Notes under the pieces: model-generated
The model's input: only the letters and a program-made list of their open reading frames with translations
Databases searched by the model: none
What the model was told of the DNA's origin: nothing
Assembly: GCA_035236585.1 (NCBI GenBank)
Contig: CP141138.1
Coordinates: 31,631,437 to 31,695,436 of the forward strand
Origin: Warburgia ugandensis
Lineage: Eukaryota; Streptophyta; Magnoliopsida; Canellales; Canellaceae
Direction: 5' to 3'
Length of the DNA: 64,000 nucleotides
Part shown: positions 49,501 through 61,500 of the stretch, one piece after another
Layout of the letters: the number at the start of each line of letters is the position of its first letter
How positions within the stretch are numbered: position 1 is the first letter of the stretch
Made by a program: the position numbers and the translations under genes

Positions 49501-52500
49501 TGTTCTTTTTTATATTTATTAGTTAATACCTATTCTTATCCACATATATAGCTTACTCATGCTTGTATCTTCATGAATGATGTACTTTTCATGCTTTTTT
49601 TGTATTGTAGTGTTATTTTGTTCAATTTTTCCCAAAATAAAACTTACGAAAATTAGAAAAAAATTGTTTTATTTATATTTATTAGTCAATACCTATTCTT
49701 ATATACATATATAGCTTTCCCATGCTTGTGTCTTCATGTATGCTGTATTTTTCATGCTTTTTTTTTTTCTTTTTTAAGCTAATTTTTAATTATGAAAAAT
49801 ATAATTTTGCGCCTCAGGCTCCAGGCGCACCCCTTTGCACCTCGCGCCTTTAACTACATAGCTTGCATTAGGACCACCAATTCCTTTGTTGGATGTATTA
49901 GTTTGCAATAAAAAGGTTTTGGAAAAATCAGGTACGGCCAATACAAGAACGGTTGTCATGGCATCTTTCAATGCATCGGCTGCTGTCTGGGCTTCCAATG
50001 ACCACATGAAGCTGTCCTTCTTGAGTAACTTAGTGGAGTAGTGATGAGACCATAATTCCTCATGAACTTTCTGTAACAACCTGTCATCATCATCATCAAG
50101 ACCTTATCCCAATTAGGGGTCGGCCACATGAATCTTATTCCTCCATTCCACTCTATTAAATACCATGTCTTCATTTAGTCCCAAAGTTTTTAAATCTTTC
50201 CTCACCACTTCTATCCACGTTCTTTTGGGCCTTCCCCTTGCCCTTTTAAAACTTTCTACTTGTATTGCCTCACTTCTTCTAACCGGGGCCGTTGTTGGTC
50301 TCCTTTGAATATGTCCAAACCATCTAAGTCTAGTCTCCCTCATCTTATTACCTATTGGTGCTATCCCTAAATTTCCTCGAATATTTTCATTTCGAATTCT
50401 ATCTTTTCTTGTCTTACCACTCATCTATCTCAACATCCTCATTTCTGCGACGCTCATCCTATGAGTATGATGTTCCTTAACTGCCCAACATTCTGATCCA
50501 TAGAGTATGGCCGGCCTTATGGCCATCCTATAGAATTTTCCTTTTAGTTTGAGTGGCACTCGTCGATCACACAAAACTCCAGATGCACATCTCCATTTGT
50601 TCCAACCCGCTTGAATTCTCTGGATAACCTCCCTCTCAATCTCTCCACTCTCATGAATTATTGATCCTAAGTACCGAAAGTGGTCTTTGATGGGGACTTC
50701 TTGGTTATCAATCTTGACTGGTATTCTACTCCTACTCTCCTTGCTAAAATTACATTCCATATATTCTGTCTTAGTTCGACTAATTTTAAATCCTTCAAAT
50801 TCTAATGCTTCTCTCCATAATTCTAGTTTTATGTTTACACCCTCTCTTGTCTCATCAAGTAAGACTATATCATCTGCAAATAACATGCACCAGGGAATCT
50901 CCTCGTGTAGATATTTTGTTAGCTCATCCATAACCAATGTGAAAAGGTGTGGACTCAATGCCGATCCTTGGTGCAATCCTATAGTGACGGGAAAATCACC
51001 AGTCACACCACTAGTGGTCTTAACATTTGTTACTGCTCCCTCATACGTATCTTTAATTATGTCTATATATCCTTGCGAAACCCCTTTACCACCCAACACT
51101 CTCCATATTAACTCTCTAGAGACTCTATCATAAGCTTTCTCTAAATCAATAAAGACCATGTGGAGGTCTTTCCTCCTTTCCCTATATTTCTCTACTAACT
51201 GTCCTAGTAAGAAAATAGCCTCCATGGTAGACCTCCTAGGCATGAAACCAAACTGATTCTCTGATACACTTGTTTCATGACGCAGCCTCTTCTCAATCAC
51301 TCTTTCAAAAAGTTTCATAGTGTGGCTCATAAGTTTGATCCCTCCATAATTAGTGCAACTCTGTATGTCTCCTTTATTCTTATAAATTGGTACAATAGAA
51401 CTTTTCCTCCACTCATCAGGCATTTTCTTTGATTTTATAATCTTGTTAAACAACTTGGTCAACCAAACTACCCCAATGTCTCCCATATGCTTCCAACCCT
51501 CTATTGGTATACCATCAGGTCCCATGGCCTTTCCTGATTTCATCTTTTTCAAGGCCTCTTTTACTTCAGGTATTCTAATCTTACGTTCATACCTATAATA
51601 TCCAATGTTATTTTGATTTATAGGATTTTCAATCCCTATATTCTCAGGGCCATTGTCATTTAACAATTTTTGAAAGTATGTTTCCCACCTTTGTTTGATC
51701 TCATCATCTTTGACTAATACCCTTTGATCATCGCTTCTAATACACCTAACATGATCTAAGTCCTTACCCTTCTGTTCTCTTACTTTTGCAAGTTTAAACA
51801 CATCTATCTCACCTTCTCTTGTTCCTAGTCTATTGTAGAGCTCATCATATGCTTTAAGTTTAGCCCCACTTACTATTCTCTTAGCAACGTTTTTAGCATT
51901 CTTATATTGCTCATAGTTTTCATTATTTCTAATCTTCTGCCATGCTTTAAAACGCATCCGTTTTTCTTTAATAACTTTTTGAATTGTTTCACTCCACCAC
52001 CATGTTTCCTTTGCTAATACCCTTTTACCTTTGGATACTCCTAAGACATCTTTTGCCACTTTCTTAATGCACTCAGCCATATTAATCCACATAGTATTTA
52101 CTTCTGTTTCATAGTTCCACTTTCCTTCTACCATCAACTTATTTTTAAAGGAGGTTATTTTCTCTCCTTTTAAGTTCCACCACTTAGTTTTTGGGTGTGT
52201 ATTAAGTTTAGTTCTTTTACTCCATCTTTTGATATGGATATCCATAACCATTAACCTATGTTGTGAGGTCAAACTCTCACCAGGTATCACCTTACAATCC
52301 TTACATGTAGATTGTTCATTATCCCTAAGTAGAAGGAAGTCTATTTGACTTTTATGAAGTCCACTTTTAAAGGTTATTAAATGTTCATCCCTCTTCTTAA
52401 AGAGTGTATTTGCAATGGATAGGTTATATGACAAAGCAAAATCGAGGATATTCTCCCCCATCTCATTTCGTTCACCTATACCATATCCACCGTGTATTCT

Positions 52501-55500
52501 ATCATATCTTTCCTTATCTTTTCCTACATGGCCGTTTAAGTCTGCACCTATAAATATCCGCTCAGTGTTGGGAATTTCTTGCATGACTCCCTCCATATCT
52601 TCCCAAAACTGTTTTTTGATTATCTCTTGTAACCCTACTTGTGGTGCGTATGCACTTATAACATTTATAATTTGCTCTCCTAGAACAATTATTATTATTA
52701 TAATTTTATCGCTGATTCTTTTAACATCCACAACTTTATCCTTTAATTCCTTACCCACTATTATTCCTACGCCATTTTTGTTATTTTCCTTTCCTACGTA
52801 CCATAATTTATACCCATCTATTTCTTTGGCTTTAGCCCCTTTCCACTTGGTTTCTTGGATACAAGCGATGTTGACTCTCCTACGTTTCATCGCGTCTACT
52901 AACTCCAAACTCTTGCCAGTTAGTGTTCCTATATTCCATGTGGCCATACGAATCTTATGTTCTGGTGATACCCTATTTACTATTGCCTTTCTGAACCTCC
53001 ATGGTATGAACCCATGTCCACTTTTCACTGCACCTGGGTTCTGATGCAGCGCGTCGCTTCCGAGGGGACGCTCTAGCAGCCCTTGCCCATTTTTCACTAA
53101 ACCCGGGATGTGATGTAGCGCGTCGCTTCTGGGAGAACGCCCTTGCCTATTTTTCACCACACCCGGGATCTGAGGCAGCTCGTTGCTTATGGGGAACGCC
53201 CTAGCTTGAGGGAATGTCTGTTTTCGATTCATGTCATATTTGAGGTGCCGTATTTCTTAAAAGCTGAAGATGATTTTCATTTCTTCCTTACAAACTAATA
53301 TACATTCATTTGCAAGCAAAAAAGAAATAACAAAACCATCTTCAGCTTCACCCTTGTCGGCTGGCTACCTGACACAAGGGTTGCCATATTTAAGAAGAGG
53401 GAGATGATTTTCATTTCTTTCTCACAAACTAATATACAAATGCATATTCATTTGTAAGAAAGAAATAACAAAATCATCTTCAACTTCTCCCTTGCCGGCT
53501 GGCACCTGACGCAGGACCCTCCTCCTTTTTCATCCGGGCTTGGGACCGTCATTGGCGGAGTTTTTCTGTAACAACCTGTAAGCCCCAAAAATCCTCTAAG
53601 GGCTCTGGTGTCGTTAGGAATGGGCCAGGAAAGCATAAAATCTATCTTGGAGCAGCTGCTACTCCATACGCAGAAATAACGTGCCCCAAGTATTCCAGTG
53701 AGGGCTGCGCAAACAAGTACTTCTTTCTATTTGCAATTAGCTAGTGTTTCCCAAGTATTTGTAAGACAATTGCGATGTGCTCGAGGTGCAAAGTGAAATT
53801 GTAGCTATAAATTAGGATATCATCAAAGAAGATGAGGACGAACTTACATAGATGGGGTCAGAATATCTCATTTATGAGTGCCTGAAACGTTGCTGAGGGA
53901 TTGGTTGAGCTGAAAGGCATAACAACAACTCATAACGCCCATCATGTGTCTTGAAGGCGGTCTTTGGTATGTCCGCGTCAATGCAGATTTGATAATAATC
54001 AAATTTAAGATCTAACTTGGAGAAAATGGTTGCACCCCCTAATTCATCCAAGAGTTAATCAATGGTAGGGATGGAAAAGTTGTCAGGCACAGTCAACTTG
54101 TTCACGGTATGATAGTCTACACAGAACCTCCACCCTCCATCTTTCTTTTTAACCAATAACACCGGACTAGAAAAAGAACTCTTACTATGCGAATGATACC
54201 TGAAATTAGCATTTCTCAGATGATTTTCTTGATCTTGTTTTTCTAAGAATGCGGGTAGCGGTATGGCCTGCTGTGCGGAGGTTGTGTTCCCTCCACCAAT
54301 TAGATGGCGTGGTCGTGGGGACGAGCGACTGGTACCCCCAAAGATTGATAAAAAAAGGTAGGAGAATTGCTGTAAGAGAGAAACTGGCATCAGTTGACAC
54401 TATTCTGGGGGTTGTGACGAGTCGGGATCCATACCTTGGAACTCGACCATGTAGCTTAAATCAGCCTTAGGGATAACATCATAATAGACTTAAGGGAAGC
54501 CAGAGAACCGAAGAGGGTTGGATCTCCCCTGAGTATGACTACACGCCCATCAATTGTGAACTGCATCATAAGATCACGGTAATTGGCTGCAATTTTCCTC
54601 AAGGTTTTCAACCAAGCAAACCCGAGGACTACGTTTACTCCCCCAAGATCAAAGGGATGGAAAGCTTGGGTTACTGTAATGCCCGACAAGGTTATCATGA
54701 TTCCCTAGCATGCACCTTCACCTCTAGTGTAGTGGCTGTCCCCAACCCGGACTCCAAATCATCGAGAACAGTCCATGGGTAATTGTGGTTCAGTGATTAT
54801 ATGCTTGGCAAGAAAGTTATGAGAGGCAACATTGTCGATTAGCACAATGACCTCATGGGTTCAGACAAACCCCTTCAATTTCATGGTGTTGTTGGCCATG
54901 AATCTTGAAATGGAGTTTAGGGATAACTCCAGAGGTTGATTCTCCCATCCTTGTGGTTGCTCACTTCTAACAGAGAGTTACGCCATCTTTAGAGTCGCCT
55001 TCCTCCTCGTCAGCAAGTAGCAAAACTTGTAGCTTACAGTTTTTGCAACAATGTTCAGGATGATACTTCTCATCACATCGATAGCATAAACCCTAGGTTC
55101 GTTGCTGTTGTAATTCTGCGTTGGTTAGCAACTTAGCCATTGGAGAGATTCCTTATGTCTGGTGACTGGATTGTCTAAACGTTGATCGTGGTCGGACTTT
55201 GTGTGGAAACCCCTCAACAATTAGCACTGCATGATGGAAAGGAGGGCAAATTACGATTTTGCCCTTGGTACCCCCCCTTTCTGTTGACAAGAGTTTTGTG
55301 TGGAATGAGTTGGGCCCTTATACTTGGGGCCCATTTTCAACTCGGTGTGGGCAGCCCTTTATCTGGTCCAACATAGTGTTTTTCTCTTCGATTTTGTGGC
55401 CTAGTTTCATGAACCCAGCTAACAGAGCAGGCCTGAATATCTTGACCAGCCATAATCTCCTCTTTAAGTCCATTCATGAAAGCTCCCCTTAGTAGATCAT

Positions 55501-58500
55501 TCGAGAGATCTACTAGGGGATCGAAAAGAAGCTTGAACGATCGGAAGGGAGTCCTAGATTCTACCCATAGAAACCAGTGGAGAGTGTCTCCTTCTAAGCA
55601 GACACCAGTTGCCGCCACCTTCTCCTCGTCGGTGATTTGATTCACCTAGAAATATTGCTCCGCATGACAAAGCCACCCACATGGTTCCTTGCTGCCGAAA
55701 TACCAGCAGATCCAGCCTCCAAAAATGAGGTTCCGAACGAGTTTGGTCCATCGACAGGAATGGAATTTGCCTGCCGCCATCAAAAGTCTCGCCGATCTTA
55801 GTATATCTCGTGTGTCCATGCTCCTCTTCTGGCTCCTCTTTCCTTTTGATCCAATCTCTAATTTCCAATAGATATTCTCAAAAAGCCATAACATTGGTTT
55901 GTAATCGACCAATGTTTTCTTTCATGTCGCCGATCTCTCCTCAAACTCTCTCAATCTCCTTCTCTAGTAGTTCGGTTCTTTCCATCCTGGTTCTAACCAT
56001 GCCCCATGATTCAACAGCCATGATACCAATTGATAGAAACAATAGTCTTATGAGGAATTCCAAGTGATAATGTTCAGTTACAAAGATTCAATGACAAGTA
56101 ATGCAAAAAAATAGCTACAGCACTCTATATTGGGTAACAGGGAAATGCTTCCCAAGAAGAAAAAATAACATTCCCTAGCTTTTGAGAAACTAGAAACACT
56201 CTCTACTTCCTTCCTGTCTTTTCTCCTACTCCCCTGTTTCTTTTATTACCTCTTCCTCTTTTCCCTCCCAAACGCCCACTCTCACAGATTCTCCTTGATC
56301 TCCTCTAATTGAATTCCATAACCAACTTATTCTCCATGTGCCAGCTGTCCTTATTCTTTCCAAATAATAGAAATTTTCTGCTGCTTATGTCAATTGCAGT
56401 GTGAATTAGCCCTTCTTGAGTAGAAGTTCCCAAAATGACCCTAAGATGCAACAGATGTAACACCTGGCCAATCATCATCATCTTTATGGACAATGCTTAA
56501 GCTTCTTTGGACCACCAACATTTCACCTTGATTAGCATAGATGGCTTCTTTTCTCATTATGACATGATTTAGATTCTTCTTCATCTACAAATTCTGATTT
56601 TTCCTCCACCAGGGCTACCACTTTGCAGTTTGGATATTTAGAGGCTATGTGTCCAAGACGTTGACATTTGAAGCATCTTCTTGAACTCGAACTTGAGGGA
56701 TTGGATTGTTTGTTGTCATCACCTTTGAATTGAGTTTTCCAAAATCTTGTGCTAGACGGTTGCATAGAAGAAGATTGGAAGAATTTCTTTTCCCAAAAGA
56801 TCCAAAAATGCTTCTTTTTGAAACTGTTTTTTGTTTTCTACAATTAAAGGAAGTTTTCTAACATCATTGAAAGACTGGTATTGTTGTAAACATATTGTAT
56901 CTCCAATTTCTTTCTTTAAAGTTTAAACCACCCAAGAAGCATGCTATGGTTTGTTTTTCAGCCTCCACAACATCACTCTTTAACCTAAGGTGTTCAAATT
57001 TCAGTAGTTCAAGAATCATGTTTTCTTGCTTTGGATTTTGGATTTTCAAAAACGTATCCATTCTATAGTTTTTAGGCAAAAATCTTCTTTTCAGCTCTTC
57101 TTTAATCGTTTCCCAACTTTTAATCTTGCTTCTTCCCACACGTGATCTTTGTTTCTTTAAATTTTTTCACCAGAAAGAAGCATACTTTTTAAGCTTAAGA
57201 GCAACTAACTTTACCTTAGCATCCTTCAGAAACTCCTTATATTGGAAAACACTTTCAACAGTATGAAGCTAGTTTAGGAATTCATCAGGTTGTATTTTTC
57301 CTTCAAGCTCTGGAGTGTTCACTTTCACTCCTGAAAATTGAAAATTAGGCTGCCTTCTAGGAGCTTTGTTTGATGACGATCTCCCATCCGAACCTGGACT
57401 TCTTGTAGGAAAAGAAAGAAAATCATCTGAGTCATTGTTAGAAGATTCAACATTTGATTTCTCACCTCCTCCATCACCACAATTGTGATGTAGCTCTAGG
57501 CGTTCTTAGAGTCGTTCGATTTGTCTCCTTGGGTCGTCAATCTCTAAATAATTAGCATCTTTGTCGAAAGTAGCCACACTCCTTGCTCAAAATGCAATCG
57601 CAACCCTAAGCTTTGATACTAAATTGATACTATATAATAGGATATAATAAAATACAATTGAATAGATTAAAGGAGCTCACCCTTCTATGGATACAGGAGA
57701 ACCACCAACACAGAGATATGGGGCTAAAGTATAGACATTGCTCATCACTCTTCAGATACAGAAGAATCACCACCGTAGGGATACATAACTAATGAATATA
57801 ACTAGCTCACCACTTTAAGAATATAGAAGAATCATTGCCCTAGAGATACATAACTAGATATCTCACTACTCTAAGATCACTCCAAGAGATACTGAAGACA
57901 AAGGAAAGCAAAGAAATCTTTAACTCCTTCAATAAAATAAGAGTCCAAATATTCTATATCTTTGATTCATGCTACTAGGGGGTATAAATGGATTGGAACA
58001 ACCCCCTATATAAGAAACTTTTCAGACTAAAAACAACTTCCTAAAAATTGCATTAACTTCCAAGTCTTATGCACTTCCCCAACAATGGTTTCCTAAACTT
58101 GGGTGTTTCCCAAATTACACTTTCTAAGCAGTGGGTAGTTTTCTAAACCCATTCAAGCAATTTTCATATACACATTTTACAAATAAGCAAGTTACTAAAT
58201 TCCCTAACTTCCCTTACAAGAACTTTCCTTAATCTTGGCTGTTTGCAATCTTGATTAGTTAACACAGGCTTGTTGGAAACTTTTTGACCATGTGGGATTA
58301 GGAATGTTTTGAGTGGACCATGGGACGTCACCCATTGACTAATCTGAAACGTCCATCGTCTTTTGATCCAAGAAGTCCATCATTTTTTTGATCCAAGACG
58401 TCCATCCATTGTGAATCCTAGACGCCGCTTATTGTTGATCCAAGTGTCTTTCCTAGATTCAAGATGTTCATTTGTTGAGGACTCAAGATGTCCACTCCTT

Positions 58501-61500
58501 CAAGACGTATAACGTCCAAAATATGTTGATTCAAGAGGTTTTGATGATGCTCTAGATTGTTCATTGCCTTATCGTTCTTTTCCTCTTTTGATCTACCATC
58601 AATCTTTGAAATTAGGCACTCCCATGTCACCAACTTCGTACATATGGAAAATGAAAATATTCTCATATTTTTATGCCCTTATTTATGTAAGGAATGAATT
58701 CTGCACTCCCATTCAGAAAAAAAAGAAGAAGGATGAATTATACACCCGCAACGTTGCCCTTTATCAGGAACTCCAAAAATAAAGCGGCATAACAAGTGAG
58801 GATATCTTGACCAACTTTATACATAAATGTATTTAGAAACTTTTATTCTTTCCATATACAAGCTACGCCTTTGTCAGGATATTTTCATCACCTTCATAGA
58901 CAAAGGTGCATTTTTGTTGTTTTATTAGTTAAGTCAACTGTCATCAATAATTCCTCTAAGAAACTGAATGTATACTTCTTTTGAGAAATATGCACAGACT
59001 TGGTGTTCTTTTATAAAACATGAAAGGTCTTATTTTACAAGTATGTCATGTAGGAGGCCTTCTTTGCAGTTCCATAGAATTGAAAATTCTTGAGGACCCT
59101 TTCTCTAGTTTCAACTATTCCAAACTCTGACACATAATTGTGCATTTTTCATAGAAACAGGCAGTTAAATAGATGGTTTCTGTTATGAAAAAGAATGGGA
59201 AAAGGGAAATGAATTTTTCTTGAATTTTTCACAGAGGATGAGAAAGAGACGAAGCATCTGCAAGCACTAGAGGGTGCCGAGTCTCATCTCCACCTCGTCC
59301 AAATCAATCTTCTTGACTATGAGTCCATCCTTGCTGCAATTGAAGAAACTGTTGGCGTCTTCCACCTCGCATCACCATGCATTGTTGATCGAGTTGAAAA
59401 TCCTGAGGTTGGTTGAATCAACTACAACTAGAAAATCATCTTCATTGCTTGTTGCTTTTCTTTTGCTTTATCATTGATAATGTGTCTGTCTTTTTCCTGC
59501 AGAGAGAGCTTCTAGAGCCAGCGGTCAAAGGGACCACAAATGTGTTGGAGGCAGCAAAAGCAAGTGGAGTTAAGCGAGTGGTGGTTACATCGTCAACATC
59601 AGCCATCATCCCGAGCCCAAACTGGCCTGCAGATGTGGTTAAAGGGGAGGATTGTTGGACAGATCTGGATTACTGCAAGCAAAACGGGGTGAGTCAATGA
59701 CTTGGTAAATTTTCCTCTCCGCAGACCATGGTTAATACAAATTGTCCTTGCTGTAGCTAACATGTGCTTTCGGTGCTACAAAATGATTCTTTTTCACACT
59801 TGCATATCATATGCAAACAGTACTGGGTGGATCGGTGCCTTGGATGCTTTTGTCCTTCCTTTCTGTTGTGTTCCACTTCCCAACTCTTGCTAACATGCCC
59901 GGTACCATATGAAGATATGTATCTGTGTGCATATGCATATTGTAATGAATTGGTATATAGAGTTCCATTTGTGTGGCAATGATACTTGCTATAGCAAAGG
60001 TTCTGTGATAGGCTGTTGTAGCATCATGAGAACTATAACTTACTAATTTTGAGAAGTAAAATTGAACGAGGAACCACATTGTTGAAATTGCATGTACTCC
60101 CTTTATTTAAACTCATTTGACTAGCTGTTTAGTGCTAGCGTAGTACCACAAATGTTGAAAGTGTTGGATAGTAAGAAATGTAATGACAACAAAGCAATTT
60201 GTTGCACTTGATCACTTTTTGATTTTGAAACATGTCTTCTCAATCGGGATCAGAGGTGATAGGGTTCATAATGGGCATGGTTCTAAATTTTGTTGGCCAT
60301 TTCAAAGTGCATATTATAAAGTTCTACTTGCATTTTATAATTACTGTCCTACAATGTTAGAATTTCTGTATGAGTGTGCGGATGCTTAATAGATGACTGC
60401 ACGATGATGTTTATTGAGATTTTGGCATTTTTTCACTGTTGCTAGATATGGTATCCGGCATCAAAAACATTGGCAGAAAAAACTGCATGGAATTTTTCCA
60501 AAGACAATGGCCTTGATGTAGTTGTCATAAATCCTGGTACTGTTATGGGTCCTATCCTTCCCGCAGCCCCTGTCATCAATGCTAGCATGCTCATGCTTCT
60601 TCGCCTTCTACAAGGTACTGCCAGTGACTTGTGTTAGTTTAGAAATGTAAATTTCTAAATGAATTGACATGACGGAATCTGGACTAAGTATCACAGTACA
60701 TGACAATGGAGGCCTTTAGAAACTAGTACTAGTGGTTGGACTAGACATCTTAAGTTATTAATTTTCAGTTTACTTTCTGAAACACTCCTGGTGTGTCTCA
60801 TATGGAGAGCTCCAATTTGTTCTACAATCCTTCTTTTTATTATGTATATTTGATAGGAAGAAATTGCTTATTTATTATAATATAGGCTACCAATAGAAAT
60901 GCTCAGTGTCTTTTAAGTCTGGCGAGGGAGAAGCCCTTGTTAAATGTTAAGCCAAGTTCATTTGGCAAAGTATTTAATACTAGAGTATATTATATTGCAA
61001 TACAGTTTATAGGAAAGCTACTTATCTTCTTTGACACTCTCGTATACTTACATTCAATTGCGCATTTCATGAAATTTAATTGCTGCACTTCCTGTATTAT
61101 GAACTTCTTATTCAATATTCAAATTACACATATGCAAATGCATTGAAGAAAGTTCACAGCAAACAACGGATCTTGTTCTCATGCTTGCTTTTGACATTTT
61201 GAGTTGCTCCTCCATGGCATGTTATTAGAGATTGAATGCTTGTAATGTTACTCACTGCCATTCTTTAATTTTTGTCTTTTTTAAAAATTTACCTTTTGTG
61301 TTTTTTAATATTTTAAAATAATTCAAATACCACCCAATATGGTACATGCTGCCGGTACGTACCATTCTAAACCCAGTCTGGTACAGCATCCGGTACAGAA
61401 TTGATGATACTGCTCTTACTGGCAGTGGCATTGCAGATGGCAAAAACCCAGTCTTCCTTTTGTTATTCCTGACAATCAGTGCCAGGCCCCCATTTCTTCT

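Larger units (their letters stand above)
50085..53562 (-). mobile_element. Full-length, nearly intact RTE-type LINE
   Basis: A perfect 17-bp target duplication tttctgtaacaacctgt lies at 50068-50084 and 53563-53579. The 3' end on the minus strand is gacccctaattgggataagg, cttgatgatgatgatg tail. The 5' leader holds two hairpin units (53261-53348 and 53394-53487). It sits inside the RT/RNase H coding of G2 and splits it cleanly. Coding is open apart from one stop, so it is much younger than the copy at 26168-29495. Confidence 0.96.
45361..56462 (-). mobile_element. Ty3/gypsy element G2, nested in G1 and itself interrupted
   Basis: LTRs 45361-45782 and 56031-56462 start TGATAGAAACAA and end gatgtaa(a)ca. 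Internal order on the minus strand is gag, zinc knuckle, protease, RT, RNase H, integrase, as in gypsy. An RTE LINE (50085-53562) and two hAT elements (47376-48749, 48809-49861) lie inside. Without them it is about 5.2 kb. No clear target duplication is seen (TCAAT left, CCTGG right). Confidence 0.85.
41399..58629 (-). mobile_element. Ty3/gypsy element G1 with nested insertions, 17.2 kb
   Basis: LTRs at 41399-42432 and 57625-58629 are flanked by a perfect 5-bp duplication CCAAC (41394-41398 and 58630-58634). The primer site is near 57611, gag is at 56500-57560, and protease, RT-RNase H, and integrase at 45360-42433, all minus strand. Element G2 (45361-56462) splits it between gag and protease. 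Removing G2 leaves a normal gypsy of about 6.1 kb. The two LTRs differ at many sites, so G1 is old. Confidence 0.88.

Noticed and set aside
50687..51133. 148-codon + strand frame
   Set aside because: Antisense shadow of the RTE reverse transcriptase.
52415..53044. 209-codon + strand frame
   Set aside because: It lies antisense to the well-supported endonuclease region of the RTE protein and resembles nothing known; a shadow frame.
45361..56462. 5-bp target duplication for G2
   Set aside because: TCAAT and CCTGG do not match under the LTR ends chosen, so none is claimed.
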